Assembly (NCBI RefSeq): GCF_029633865.1 | Contig: NC_079212.1 | Coordinates: 81,746,672 to 81,810,671, forward strand | Direction: 5' to 3' | DNA: 64,000 nucleotides | From: Lampris incognitus | Taxonomy: Eukaryota > Chordata > Actinopteri > Lampriformes > Lampridae | Shown here: in pieces, positions 55,322-58,079 of the stretch | Position numbering within the stretch: the stretch's first letter is position 1 | Layout of the letters: the number at the start of each line of letters is the position of its first letter | Program-made: the position numbers and the translations under genes | Notes under the pieces: generated by a model | Told to the model about the DNA's origin: nothing | The model's input: the letters and a program-made list of their open reading frames with translations, nothing else | Databases searched by the model: none

Positions 55322-57328
55322 GACGATGGCTCTGTCTCTGTCCGTTCGTTGGTTTATTTGTTGGTCACGCTGTAGTATTATCTGTTTGCCATAGGTAGGG
55401 GTCTAAACAAAAAGTATTGGCAAATTTGAAGAATAAAACAACAACAAATAAAACAGTCATCTTGGCCAGCCTGTTTCTCATATTGTATGGACTAAAGGTG
55501 ACCTACTGGTTAGTGCTTTGCTAAACTAACAGAGCTTATCAACATATGGTGAAGGATGACATGATGCTGTTGTGGGTTGGAAAGGAACCAGTGCAGGGGT
55601 CCGGCAGGGTCAAGCCCGTAGGCACGTTTATTTCTATTCAGGGAAGGGAAATGCGGGATATGTATGGTGCAACTAGAGTCCTGGATGTGGGGTGTGTAAA
55701 AGACTATGTGTTTGTGTGCAGGGCGAGTGTGGTGCGTGTGTGCAGGAATGTAAATGACTTGAGGATGTTTGTGCGTGTTGGTGAAGCGCAAGTCCAGGAG
55801 TAGGGGTTCTGCGGGAGGCAGCGTGGGAACACAAGGGACGCGAGGAAGACGGAGCCCGAGAAGCACCGGCACCGGGGGTTCTGGGAGGACGGGGGGGAGA
55901 GAGACACAGAATTAGACTCAGGAATCACAACATAGGAATTGCAGGAGAAAAACACAGCCAAAGAGTCTAGCGATCTACTGAGTAACTACCGTACTAGGTG
56001 GCACAATCTGGCAACGACTGCGCGTCAGCGTCCTCTCTTATAGCTGGCTGCAGATTGGCTTCAAGTGCGCTGATCACCGATGAGCCTCTGGTGCGTAGCT
56101 GCGCTCTCAACGAGCGCGCTGATTGAACCCTGCCGGTAGACTCAGGCGGAGACGCGCCTTGCGTCTGGACCACAACAGTTGGCTTGTTAATAATCCATCT
56201 ATTATTAACAACTTTCTCATTCCTCTTTTTCAAGTAGCATAACTTTTATTTGAATAGTCAGTAGCACATTCTTGGCATTTTAATAATAATAATAATAATA
56301 ATAATAAATCAATCTTATATAGTGCTTTTCTAGTACTCAAAGTCGCTTTACAATAAACGGTGTGAAACAAGACGACAGATGAACATAACACAGACATACA
56401 GGGGTGGGTGGGAAGGCGGGCTACGAGAGGGAGAAGCAGCAGCCACACATGACGCCAGCAGTACTCTCCGACTTGGACAGATATAAAGGGAAAGAAAAAC
56501 AAACATCAGAAATCACAGATGCAGGTCAAGCGCTCAATTTTTGGTTTCTTTCTCTCAGAGCAAAGGGATTGCCACTGGTGAGATGACCTTCTATGAGGAG
56601 AACCTGGTGATTTGTGTCTTGGACCTTTTTTTTGCTGGCAGTGAGACTACAGCCAGCACCCTTCGCTGGGCCTTGCTCTACATGACACAATACCCAGAGG
56701 TTCAAGGTAGGACTTACTGACCAACAACTAAAGCAAAGTTCTGTAGAGTGAAAATTCAAAAAGACACAAAATGAATGTCAAGTTTCATAGCTGCATGATA
56801 TCACACTGGCAAAATATATGTCAGACTTACTCAATGACCTTTTTCCAAGATCACGATATCTTGCTTTTATTGTCCTGTCCTCCTTTGTCTTGTTTGATAG
56901 AAAAGCTCCAGGCTGAGATAGACCAAGTGATCGGACCATCCAGACGGCCAACCATTCTGGACCGTGGCAATCTGCCCTACACTAATGCTGTCATTCATGA
57001 GATCCAGAGGATGGGCAATGTAGTTCCTCTCAACATACCTCATGCAACCACCAGAGATATCCAGTTGGGAGAATACACTATCCCAAAGGTAATTTCTCAT
57101 TACTTATTTTTCAAAGCATCCTATAAAAATTACTTTGCTACAGATTGAGTTGTTCACTCTGTTTTTTATGCTATTTTTGTCTACAGGGAATTATAGTTCT
57201 TCCGAATCTTACAACAGTACTGTATGACAAAAATGAATGGGAGACACCATTCACCTTTAACCCAGGACACTTTCTAAATGAGGATGGCGAGTTTGTGAAG
57301 CCAGCTGCATTCCTTCCTTTCTCTGCTG
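10475..57328 (+). CDS. CYP2: Cytochrome P450 family 2 gene, exons 1-8 (spliced)
   Basis: Eight exons join in phase to 1333 coding bases (444 codons). Lengths are 207, 163, 147, 161, 177, 148, 188 and 142 bases; exons 2, 4, 5, 7 and 8 match the lengths I know as typical of vertebrate CYP2 genes exactly. The product is a microsomal monooxygenase: N-terminal membrane anchor (about residues 21-33), PPGP hinge (44-47), C-helix WKQQR (133-137), I-helix AGSETT (311-316), ExxR (E368-R371) and the FNPGHF region near 423. No stops or frameshifts appear. The ninth exon, with the heme-ligand cysteine, is absent from the window. Closest by pattern to the fish CYP2J/2N/2P group; subfamily not settled. Introns 2 and 5 are expanded by transposons. 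Confidence 0.9.
10986..11148 (+). CDS. CYP2: CYP2 exon 2
   Basis: 163 bases, preceded by TTGCAG and followed by GTGAAA. Encodes [13 protein letters not shown] through GDSFSDRP, the A-helix to B-helix region typical of CYP2 proteins. Confidence 0.92.
11389..11513 (+). repeat. SINE fragment, 3' half with (GGAT)n tail
   Basis: Matches the 3' part of the SINE at 22631-23017: CCTGTGATGG, CCGCCCAATGACTGCTGG, GGATAAGCGGTTA and a GGATGGATGG tail. The tRNA-like head is missing. Confidence 0.75.
11592..12059 (+). repeat. tRNA-derived SINE containing a (GT)n run
   Basis: A pol III-like head (box A-like TGGTGTAGCGGTCTAAGC, box B-like GGGTTCGCGCC) leads into a long body and an A-rich end. It is flanked by perfect 10 bp duplications AGCCACAAGG (11582-11591 and 12060-12069). 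A GT microsatellite of about 60 bp lies inside at 11774-11832. Confidence 0.8.
12130..12420 (+). pseudogene. LINE reverse transcriptase C-terminal remnant
   Basis: Broken frames on the plus strand give [26 protein letters not shown] and GVRLWNSLS. This is the C-terminal pattern of non-LTR element polyproteins (basic stretch, then W-N-S-L). Stops and frameshifts are present. Confidence 0.5.
12618..12822. repeat. Compound (TA)n(TG)n(TA)n microsatellite
   Basis: TA repeats at about 12618-12650, a TG run of about 85 bp to 12733, a short unique spacer, then TA repeats at about 12773-12822. Confidence 0.95.
12880..13215 (-). pseudogene. piggyBac-like transposase C-terminal fragment
   Basis: One minus frame gives YWTSPVDLS at its end, and another, upstream, gives the cysteine-rich tail [18 protein letters not shown] and ECFMKYH, then a stop. 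The C-x4-C ... C ... C-F-x2-Y-H arrangement is the zinc-binding tail of piggyBac transposases. A palindromic GTCCACTGTAGTGGAC lies at about 12901-12916, as in piggyBac-type ends. The DDD core is absent. Confidence 0.6.
13216..13439. other. Intronic stretch, nothing recognised
   Basis: No repeat or reading frame that I can name. Confidence 0.4.
13440..13632 (+). repeat. SINE fragment, same family as 33304-33711
   Basis: Shares the CCCTGGCGAAACTCCTCA, GGTGAAAAGAA.CGGCTGGCGACT and GGTAATTGGCCAAG blocks with the better copy at 33304. The head is missing and the end is a G run. Confidence 0.75.
13646..13695. repeat. Perfect 21-bp inverted repeat (hairpin)
   Basis: Arms 13646-13666 and 13675-13695 are exact reverse complements (TGACAAATAACCGACACG plus AAA) around an 8-base loop. 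Probably the middle of a small palindromic MITE; the outer ends are not clear. Confidence 0.85.
14202..16829 (+). pseudogene. Decayed hAT transposase (TTF/ZMYM1-like lineage)
   Basis: Pieces in order on the plus strand: a Glu-rich linker with repeats (14290-14470), a TTF-type zinc finger region ([25 protein letters not shown]), [12 protein letters not shown]4371-like segments ([38 protein letters not shown] at 15200-15430), a middle region with [10 protein letters not shown], and a C-terminal dimerisation domain with CERSFSTL and IKNRLR at 16640-16690. Several frameshifts and stops make it nonfunctional. Terminal repeats were not identified. It lies in CYP2 intron 2. Confidence 0.8.
16887..16946. 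repeat. (GT)n(GA)n microsatellite
   Basis: Short GT run followed by GAGA/GACA repeats. Confidence 0.9.
17385..17757 (-). repeat. tRNA-derived SINE (same family as 22631) with (CA)n
   Basis: Reverse complement of the 22631-23017 family: CCTATCCCAGTAGTCATTGGG at the left and the tRNA-like head (AACCACTGCGTCACCATGCC) at the right. An expanded CA run of about 80 bp lies at 17458-17541, where the family normally has a short TG run. Confidence 0.85.
17758..18190. other. Intronic stretch, nothing recognised
   Basis: AT-rich DNA. A short open frame at 17944-18159 has a [19 protein letters not shown] composition but no family that I recognise. Confidence 0.4.
18203..18465 (-). pseudogene. Insulin-receptor-like L1 domain fragment
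   Basis: On the minus strand about 85 codons are open and read [41 protein letters not shown] and HWTQKHCQK. This is the end of the first ligand-binding L domain and the start of the Cys-rich region of insulin/IGF-1 receptors, with the cysteines in place. It is preceded by a stop two codons before the homology, with TTTTCCAG further upstream, and is followed by AATAG. It lies antisense inside CYP2 intron 2, with no neighbouring receptor exons in the window. It is most likely a displaced exon piece, not a working gene; whether the source is INSR, INSRR or IGF1R is open. Confidence 0.75.
18485..18576. repeat. MITE-like fragment rich in ATCGATA/TATCGTGATA
   Basis: Carries TCGATACAGTATCAC, ATATCACGATACTTGAG and TATCGATATTTTC, phrases seen in widespread fish DNA-transposon ends. 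It abuts the insulin-receptor-like fragment. Confidence 0.45.
18765..18958. mobile_element. hAT-type MITE with 8-bp target duplication
   Basis: 194 bp with ends CAGGAGTGGGC and GCCCACCCCTG (inverted, one mismatch) and internal symmetry (GGTTTTTGTTTCAACCAA against TTGGAACAAAAACC). Flanks TTCTAATA (18757-18764) and TTCTAATG (18959-18966) match at 7 of 8 positions, the size hAT elements make. Confidence 0.85.
19085..19560. other. Possible piggyBac-related remnant
   Basis: Minus-strand pieces are acidic and Ser/Glu-rich ([13 protein letters not shown]). TGTCCACTACGGAGGACA (about 19309) and TGTCCACTACAGTTGACA (about 19667) resemble the palindrome beside the piggyBac piece at 12901. No catalytic region is present, so the assignment is weak. 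Confidence 0.3.
19714..19850 (+). repeat. SINE fragment, 3' half with (GAAT)n tail
   Basis: Same 3' module as 22631-23017 (CCTGTGATGGCCTGG, CCCAATGACTACTGGG, GGATAAGCGG) ending in GAATGAATGAATG. Confidence 0.75.
19988..20392 (+). repeat. 5' LTR of sushi copy 1
   Basis: 405 bp from TGTTACGGGTCGCC to AACCCTAACA. The same ends are found in the 441 bp LTR at 40738-41178. Confidence 0.85.
20406..21515 (+). CDS. gag: sushi-type Gag polyprotein
   Basis: 369 codons without a break, starting 14 bases after the LTR. The N-terminus has a Gln-rich coiled-coil-like segment ([16 protein letters not shown]), then a Pro/Gly linker. The capsid-like domain has [27 protein letters not shown] and the [19 protein letters not shown] block. 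A single CCHC zinc knuckle ([14 protein letters not shown]) is at the end. Pol follows in the -1 frame, overlapping from about 21452 to 21515, so ribosomal frameshifting near the AAAAG before the gag stop would be needed for Gag-Pol. Confidence 0.88.
   Translation: MTTPAGTESVPTSPVQAALIRQIQLTNSHTQQLEAASVAVRDLQTQVQPLQASVGNLTSQQAALASQQVDILRQLQTITVALTTQPPGPGVVGNPPPGPAAPVNPVGLNPVPREPCLSSPRPFDGDFETCATFIMQCELVFLHQPSMFTSDAARVAYVTNLLTGGAAQWATASWSMRASFCLTSGDFVAELWKVFHHPVCGQAPGARLSSIQQGSGSVTDHSVEFRLAAAENGWNDQSLRVTFWRGLSEAVKDQLSTREEPISLDDPIKLAICIGGHLREMRREQALRGSLSIPQSSSTPDRSPTPARPTFPVVVSPSVPQTTTGEEPMQLGHTRLSPVEREARFKAGQCLYCGQKGHLISGCPTRPKD
21452..22567 (+). pseudogene. pol: sushi pol, truncated (protease, RT N-terminus)
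   Basis: Aspartic protease motif [15 protein letters not shown] is intact, followed by [13 protein letters not shown], the [12 protein letters not shown] linker and RT starting with [11 protein letters not shown] and [16 protein letters not shown]. The frame breaks near 22360 (a stop after HELHP), shifts again near 22495, and ends at about 22567 before the YLDD palm motif. Confidence 0.85.
22631..23017 (+). repeat. Full-length tRNA-derived SINE
   Basis: Head GGCGGCACGGTAGCGCAGTG with box A-like and box B-like (GGTTCGAGCCCC) motifs, a conserved body (CAGTCCAAAGACATGCA), a TG run, the 3' module and a GGAT tail. Perfect 11 bp duplications ATATCTACTAC (22620-22630 and 23018-23028) flank it. It inserted into the TAC tail of the LINE at 23018. 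Other copies in the window: 11389, 17385 and 19714. Confidence 0.9.
23018..24040 (-). pseudogene. RTE-like LINE copy A, RT to 3' end
   Basis: A long open minus-strand frame (23062 to about 24040) encodes [14 protein letters not shown], the palm [10 protein letters not shown] (the usual FADD has become FADN), [34 protein letters not shown] and the C-terminal [17 protein letters not shown] and [11 protein letters not shown]. The 3' end is CGGATGATCCGCTGTGGCGA followed by a (TAG)n tail at 23022-23043. 5' truncated. The RTE assignment rests on pattern only. Copies B-E are at 29815, 36319, 38568 and 63340. Confidence 0.85.
24041..25125 (+). pseudogene. hAT transposase 3' fragment
   Basis: Frames give [36 protein letters not shown] and LPKTFQQ, then, after a 473 bp insertion, QFRHxxxFxFSAAL and [20 protein letters not shown]. 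That is the C-terminal half of a hAT transposase of the GTF2IRD2/EPM2AIP1-like group, including the dimerisation motif. The N-terminal half is absent, replaced by LINE copy A. Confidence 0.75.
24414..24886. mobile_element. 473-bp element with 22-bp perfect inverted ends
   Basis: The ends 24414-24435 and 24865-24886 are exact reverse complements (ACAATTCACCCTTCGC plus TAAGCC). It interrupts the hAT fragment between LPKTFQQ and QFRH. A C-run follows the left end. It has no coding capacity; the superfamily is unclear because no target duplication is evident. Confidence 0.75.
25129..25878 (-). repeat. LTR-like block (solo LTR?)
   Basis: Begins TGTTACGTATCACG and ends AAAACAACA (750 bp), with a GC-rich body and, on the minus strand, an ATTAAA within about 100 bases of the end. 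No duplication of flanks is seen, so the limits are uncertain. Confidence 0.4.
25984..26099. mobile_element. 116-bp palindromic MITE in the Tc1 inverted repeat
   Basis: Ends CACAGTAAAA and TTTTACTGTG, with near-symmetric interior (AGTGTTAATTTAAC against GTTAAATTAACACT, and GTGTACAA against TTGTACAC). TA is duplicated on both sides (25982-25983 and 26100-26101), the Tc1/mariner signature. Confidence 0.85.
26445..27430 (+). pseudogene. Tc1-like transposase, decayed
   Basis: The N-terminal helix-turn-helix piece ([21 protein letters not shown]) stops after 22 codons. The DDE part is open at 26966-27214: [20 protein letters not shown], then [20 protein letters not shown] with the second acidic residue. 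NPIENLW follows after a stop (near 27235). Multiple stops and frameshifts. Confidence 0.85.
27444..28153. repeat. LTR-like block inside the Tc1 element
   Basis: Begins TGTAACCAGG and ends CCCCGTTACA (710 bp), with an AATAAA at about 27955 and a TATA-like TGGGATAAATACTT. It may be a solo LTR; no target duplication is clear. Confidence 0.4.
28154..28418. other. Intronic stretch, nothing recognised
   Basis: No repeat or gene that I can name. Confidence 0.35.
28419..29026 (-). pseudogene. LINE 3' part with (TGAA)n tail
   Basis: An open minus frame (28432-29028) reads [68 protein letters not shown] and [10 protein letters not shown], the region after RT in a widespread fish LINE. The plus-strand ATTCATTCATTC at 28421-28439 is its tail. 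5' truncated at about 29026. Fragments of the same kind of element lie at 32165-33295 and 33785-33965. Confidence 0.8.
29027..29590. other. Stretch inside the invaded Tc1, nothing recognised
   Basis: T-rich runs and a C run; no recognised gene or repeat. It must include the junction where the Tc1 right arm resumes. Confidence 0.35.
29815..31650 (-). pseudogene. RTE-like LINE copy B, split by an LTR
   Basis: Pieces at 29880-29980 and 30836-31650 match copy C (36319-37950), such as CATCTTCATGCTGTGGCTGATCAAC read on the plus strand. Minus-strand coding reads [32 protein letters not shown] and an upstream linker with [16 protein letters not shown]. About 45 bases near 29850 carry an unrelated phrase (GTTTGAGACCCCTGCT), perhaps a small hAT end. 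Confidence 0.75.
29981..30830. repeat. Solo LTR inserted in LINE copy B
   Basis: 850 bp from TGTTAGGCTGG to GGGCACAACA, flanked by perfect 5 bp duplications TGTAG (29976-29980 and 30831-30835). The LINE sequence continues across it. No internal retroelement genes, hence a recombined solo LTR. An ATTAATAAAATAAG block (about 30076) may be its polyadenylation region. Confidence 0.85.
31651..32160. other. AT-rich intronic stretch, nothing recognised
   Basis: No repeat, RNA gene or coding frame that I recognise. Confidence 0.4.
32165..33295 (-). pseudogene. LINE RT N-terminal and upstream region
   Basis: Minus-strand frames, shifting repeatedly, give the linker before RT ([50 protein letters not shown]) and the RT start ([15 protein letters not shown], then IFKKGD and [16 protein letters not shown]). 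Same family as 28419-29026 by style; contains many stops. Confidence 0.75.
33304..33711 (+). repeat. tRNA-derived SINE with 8-bp duplications
   Basis: Box B-like GGTTCGAATCCC near the start, a body shared with 13440-13632 and a long A-rich end. ATACGGCC is present on both sides (33296-33303 and 33720-33727), and the LINE sequence reads across the insertion. Confidence 0.8.
33785..33965 (+). pseudogene. Short LINE RT fragment
   Basis: Plus-strand pieces [19 protein letters not shown] and, in another frame, a QFCL-type end correspond to the RT region just before the palm of the LINE family at 32165. The opposite orientation means a separate insertion or inversion. Confidence 0.5.
33985..34612 (+). 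repeat. Unclassified repeat with (CTGATTC)n tail
   Basis: A GC-rich first half carries the phrase GGCAGGCTAAGCTAA...CTGCTAGCCCATGCAG twice (about 33995 and 34263, 268 bp apart), then a G/T-rich half and AACGAAATTTCGTTTC (palindromic, about 34538). It ends with GATTCCTGATTCCTGA at 34594-34612, a LINE-like tandem tail. It stops about 20 bases before CYP2 exon 3. Confidence 0.6.
34634..34780 (+). CDS. CYP2: CYP2 exon 3
   Basis: 147 bases (the family usually has 150), encoding the C-helix [15 protein letters not shown] and [15 protein letters not shown]. Acceptor TATTATTAG, donor GTAAAT. One residue shorter than usual after LKHF. Confidence 0.9.
34933..35093 (+). CDS. CYP2: CYP2 exon 4
   Basis: 161 bases. 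Encodes [20 protein letters not shown] through [10 protein letters not shown] (helices E and F). Acceptor CTGTCAAG, donor GTATTT. Confidence 0.93.
35286..35462 (+). CDS. CYP2: CYP2 exon 5
   Basis: 177 bases from the AG at 35284-35285, encoding [17 protein letters not shown] through DYYLNEIQK. An in-frame AG at 35240 would add 15 codons. The downstream AG is chosen because it gives the conserved exon length and starts at the conserved L-Y/F-N motif. Donor GTAGGT. Confidence 0.88.
36029..36318 (+). pseudogene. L1-type ORF2 endonuclease N-terminal fragment
   Basis: Plus-strand frames with stops read [43 protein letters not shown] and GKIYHDHWH or, shifted, [15 protein letters not shown]. The VALLQETHL motif with its catalytic Glu is the hallmark of L1 apurinic endonucleases. 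It is cut at 36319 by LINE copy C. Confidence 0.75.
36319..37950 (-). pseudogene. RTE-like LINE copy C
   Basis: Minus strand: (TAG)n tail (36319-36330), 3' end GGATGATCCGCTGTGGCGAC, C-terminal [17 protein letters not shown], then [29 protein letters not shown], the RT ([33 protein letters not shown]), [19 protein letters not shown] phrases and [14 protein letters not shown]. The catalytic palm region is degraded and frames shift. It inserted into an L1 fragment. Confidence 0.85.
38568..38662 (+). repeat. RTE-like LINE copy D (3' end only)
   Basis: AAATGGAAACGGATGATC, GCTGTGGCGACCCCTAACGG, GCAGCCGAAAG and then (TAG)n of about 14 units. It is the extreme 3' end of the same LINE as copies A-C, inserted into the L1 remnant. 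Confidence 0.85.
39000..39690 (+). repeat. Interspersed repeat, copy 2
   Basis: Same module as 3937-4549 in the opposite orientation and 56230-56500, with AAAGCGCTTTTCAAACACTC and AGTCGCTTTACAGTAAACGG. It has an internal tandem duplication of about 30 bp (GACATACAxGGGTGGATGGG twice at 39100-39160). Confidence 0.65.
40738..41178 (+). repeat. 5' LTR of sushi copy 2
   Basis: 441 bp, TGTTACGGCTCGCC to AACCCTAACA. Similar to 19988-20392, with an extra block around 40990-41080. It cuts into the L1 remnant on its left. Confidence 0.85.
41192..42240 (+). pseudogene. gag: sushi gag, copy 2, disrupted
   Basis: Starts at the equivalent ATG but meets a TAG after about 60 codons (41370), a second stop in the CATCATTTAG block at 41572, and a small deletion near 41610. 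From 41633 it is open again through the capsid and the [12 protein letters not shown] block. A 20-base deletion near 42165 puts the zinc knuckle ([14 protein letters not shown]) into the frame of the protease. Confidence 0.85.
42170..43603 (+). pseudogene. pol: sushi protease and RT, copy 2
   Basis: The protease active site reads [12 protein letters not shown], that is DSG changed to DSR, which should abolish catalysis. The frame changes at about 42905, and the RT (42917-43603) is open with [15 protein letters not shown], the catalytic [11 protein letters not shown] and LGFSNFYRR. So RT looks intact while protease is dead and RNase H is lost. Confidence 0.85.
44143..44743 (+). repeat. 3' LTR of the chimeric element (invaded)
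   Basis: TGTGGCGAATTCTATTGG to GATCACGTCACA. The 221 bp foldback plus its 8 bp duplication sits inside; without them the LTR would be about 372 bp. Confidence 0.65.
44336..44556. mobile_element. Foldback MITE with telomere-like loop
   Basis: 221 bp. The arms (44338-44418 and 44474-44553) are near-perfect inverted repeats (ATCTATCAGATCGTGAT against ATCACGATCTGATAGAT, and ACCTGATTTACGTGATGTGG against CCACATCACGTAAATCAGGT). The loop holds about five GGTTAG units, one with a C. Perfect 8 bp duplications CTATTTCC flank it (44328-44335 and 44557-44564). Confidence 0.9.
44744..44862. repeat. Retroposon tail fragment, (CTTGC)n
   Basis: CTTTATTCATCCCCGAGGGG, TGTTATACAAATAAAC and CTTGCCTTGCCTTGCCTT resemble the 3' end of a fish LINE/SINE. 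It abuts the old gypsy. Confidence 0.5.
44880..45223 (-). pseudogene. pol: Old gypsy pol, RT part (right-hand piece of a split gene)
   Basis: Minus strand: [19 protein letters not shown], then [20 protein letters not shown], in which the catalytic YLDD has become YLDG, and [20 protein letters not shown] frame break lies near 45115. It continues upstream at 53632, across the retrovirus insertion. An expanded CA run ends it at 44872. Confidence 0.9.
45224..45996 (-). repeat. ERV 3' LTR
   Basis: 773 bp; on the minus strand TGTAGATAAATGC to CAGTCCAACA. Differs from the 5' LTR at about 13 positions by eye, without length change. Confidence 0.93.
45988..46176 (-). pseudogene. Possible env leader remnant
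   Basis: 62 codons with a hydrophobic stretch ([13 protein letters not shown]) followed by a basic NRTKR. Position just before the 3' LTR and a signal-peptide-like profile suggest the start of env or a leftover of it. The rest of env is missing: only about 450 bp separate the integrase from the LTR. Confidence 0.4.
45997..46010 (-). promoter_or_regulatory. ERV polypurine tract
   Basis: On the minus strand AAAAGGGGGACT immediately precedes the LTR start TGTAG, the expected plus-strand primer. Confidence 0.85.
46497..46772 (-). pseudogene. pol: ERV integrase C-terminal domain
   Basis: An open frame with [30 protein letters not shown] and WYHWSQCA, the SH3-like DNA-binding domain of gamma/epsilon-type integrases. 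It is separated from the core at 46805 by a frame change. Confidence 0.85.
46805..48271 (-). pseudogene. pol: ERV RNase H and integrase core
   Basis: 488 codons open. RNase [25 protein letters not shown] and NQEADSAAK supply the four acidic residues. Integrase: zinc motif H...H with CKICTEYN, catalytic Asp in IIDYTDM, Asp in IRSDNGTHF and Glu in [10 protein letters not shown]. Nothing is obviously missing in these two domains. The upstream tether (48280-48530) is in another frame. Confidence 0.92.
48280..48870 (-). pseudogene. pol: ERV RT thumb/connection remnant
   Basis: [24 protein letters not shown] and LQWTTEAE mark the RT thumb and connection. The frame changes near 48535 and continues as [18 protein letters not shown]. 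The fingers and palm, including the catalytic YxDD, are absent: only about 60 bases lie between this part and the preceding open frame. Reverse transcription could not be done by this copy. Confidence 0.85.
48901..49290 (-). other. ERV pol segment with two H-x-T motifs (2H-like?)
   Basis: The C-terminal part of the open frame that begins with the protease. It reads [12 protein letters not shown] at residues 182-193 and [11 protein letters not shown] at 245-255, so two H-x-T-hydrophobic motifs are 63 residues apart, each preceded by Pro and followed by a hydrophobic strand. Between them is a hydrophobic strand ([17 protein letters not shown]) and WYEM. 2H phosphoesterases have this two-motif plan, with usual spacing near 70-80. 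I do not know a retroviral Pol domain of this kind at this place, so function is a hypothesis. Confidence 0.5.
49380..49752 (-). pseudogene. pro: ERV aspartic protease
   Basis: Active site [13 protein letters not shown] at residues 18-30, then VQLVGFSGK (flap-like) and [14 protein letters not shown], which ends retropepsin-type domains. In the same frame as gag but separated by two stops (TAG at 49900, TGA near 49775). One of these may be a readthrough codon as in gamma/epsilon-type viruses. Confidence 0.88.
49900..51123 (-). pseudogene. gag: ERV gag, capsid and nucleocapsid part
   Basis: 407 codons open. Capsid-like region with [40 protein letters not shown] and [19 protein letters not shown], a charged coiled-coil-like stretch ([21 protein letters not shown]), a Pro-rich piece, an RGRGRGRGG box and one zinc knuckle [15 protein letters not shown] single knuckle is the gamma/epsilon arrangement. 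The upstream part is in other frames. Confidence 0.9.
51075..51948 (-). pseudogene. gag: ERV gag, N-terminal part in two frames
   Basis: 51948-51610 begins [14 protein letters not shown] and is rich in basic residues (matrix-like, [11 protein letters not shown]). The reading continues in another frame at 51584-51075 with a Pro-rich PPPYPTP motif, resembling a late-domain PPPY, and a helical [14 protein letters not shown] stretch. Two frame changes separate these from the capsid part. Confidence 0.8.
51960..52840 (-). other. ERV leader with tandem duplication
   Basis: About 0.9 kb between primer site and gag. A unit of about 165 bp is repeated (52234-52398 and 52399-52566), each with CTTGCCGTTAAAACACAGCA and several GGGTCTCTAAACC phrases. 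This is where a packaging signal would lie; its function here is unproven. Confidence 0.7.
52838..52856 (-). promoter_or_regulatory. ERV primer binding site, tRNA-Trp
   Basis: On the minus strand TGGTGACCCCGACGTGAT, three bases after the LTR end, matches the complement of the vertebrate tRNA-Trp 3' end across all 18 bases. Confidence 0.9.
52859..53631 (-). repeat. ERV 5' LTR
   Basis: 773 bp, same limits as the other LTR. Contains a TTTATACTATACAAA block (53092-53105) whose complement could serve as a TATA region, and CTTTATTT-like AT runs near 52970. Confidence 0.93.
53632..54930 (-). pseudogene. pol: Old gypsy gag end, protease and RT start (split gene)
   Basis: Minus strand from 54930: gag [39 protein letters not shown], a degraded Cys/His tail (RCFYHARKV), protease [20 protein letters not shown], the linker [17 protein letters not shown] and RT up to the GYHQVP block at 53632, where the retrovirus enters. 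Several frame changes. Same broad family as 4550-9005 (shared LFIxDxxSGRR and RTYG motifs). Confidence 0.88.
54931..55567. other. Spacer with a pol III box B-like phrase
   Basis: GACCCGGGTTCGCGTCC at about 55067 resembles a box B, and GATCGCTTAGCCCATGG is nearby, so a decayed SINE head is possible. A TG microsatellite lies at 55291-55317. Otherwise nothing recognised. Confidence 0.35.
55568..56177 (-). repeat. LTR-like block (solo LTR?)
   Basis: Ends TGTTGTGGG and GGACCACAACA (610 bp) form the expected TG...CA with inverted termini. A GTTTATTTC block near 55626 could be a minus-strand polyadenylation region. Flanking duplication not seen. Confidence 0.5.
56230..56500 (+). repeat. Interspersed repeat, copy 3 (AAT tail)
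   Basis: (AAT)n at 56284-56306, then AGTGCTTTTCTAGTACTC, AGTCGCTTTACAATAAACGG and CATGACGCCAGCAGTACTCTC. It ends about 60 bases before CYP2 exon 6. Confidence 0.7.
56559..56706 (+). CDS. CYP2: CYP2 exon 6
   Basis: 148 bases (family norm 142). Encodes [20 protein letters not shown] and the I-helix [11 protein letters not shown] that binds oxygen. Acceptor TCTCTCAG, donor GTAGGA. Confidence 0.92.
56901..57088 (+). CDS. CYP2: CYP2 exon 7
   Basis: 188 bases. Encodes [17 protein letters not shown], the K-helix E-I-Q-R (ExxR) and [20 protein letters not shown]. Acceptor TTGATAG, donor GTAATT. Confidence 0.95.
57187..57328 (+). CDS. CYP2: CYP2 exon 8
   Basis: 142 bases. Encodes [32 protein letters not shown] and FLPFSAG, the residues just before the heme-binding loop. 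Acceptor CTACAG, donor GTGAGG, phase 1, so an exon 9 beginning with the rest of a Gly codon is expected. Confidence 0.93.
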
Positions 57329-57639
57329 GTGAGGAGCATCACAAGGCATTTGGCTTCACTAAATTTTGCTTAAGGTGCCCTGGAGGCAAGTTAATCTTAA
57401 TATTTCACTCTTGATTCATAGTATCGATTTTACGTTTTCCAATACAACAGATGTTCCATAAAGTTCAAAGATACCTTCCCTATAACTCTCAAATGACGGT
57501 GGATATCCATTAGCTCCTCACCTGTGCTACATTGCGTCATGCTGTCAGAAAAGACTTTGACTCCTGTGAGGAAGATGGATGACTCTGACCCTGCCCACCT
57601 AACATGCAGCAGATGCTGCCACAGGCGTGTTTAGACACG
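57329..57639 (+). other. Start of CYP2 intron 8
   Basis: No exon 9-like sequence (FxxGxRxCxG) and no recognised repeat before the L2-like LINE. Confidence 0.6.
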
Positions 57640-58079
57640 TCAAGGTCAAGTCAAGTTTATTTGTAAAGCCCAACATCACAAGGTAGTCCCAAGGGGCTTT
57701 ACAATCTGTACAATATAAAACAATATACGACGGTATACGACATACAACACCCTCTATCCTTAGACCCCAGACCCAAATGAGGAAAAACTCCATAAGAAAA
57801 ACCTTATCACGAAAAAAAAAATGGGCGAAACCTCAGGAAGAGCAACAAAGGAGGGATCCCTCGACAGACAGACATGCAATAGGTGTCAGATGCACAAAAT
57901 AAACAACAATAACTAAATAAATAAATAAACAGTGGAATTATAATGTAACAACAGATTACACAGAGCAAGGTAATAATACATGGCGTTAATGCATAACATT
58001 TAGCAAATTTAAATGTGCTGGTTAATACAATTGTAAAGAGAGTACAAAGAAAATTTAGTGAATTTTTGACCATCTAAGG

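Larger units (their letters stand above)
35463..56558 (+). other. CYP2 intron 5 (21.1 kb, transposon-filled)
   Basis: GTAGGT at the start, TTTCTCTCAG at the end. Holds L1, RTE-like, sushi, foldback, gypsy, ERV and LTR insertions. The first 560 bases have no recognised repeat. Confidence 0.85.
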
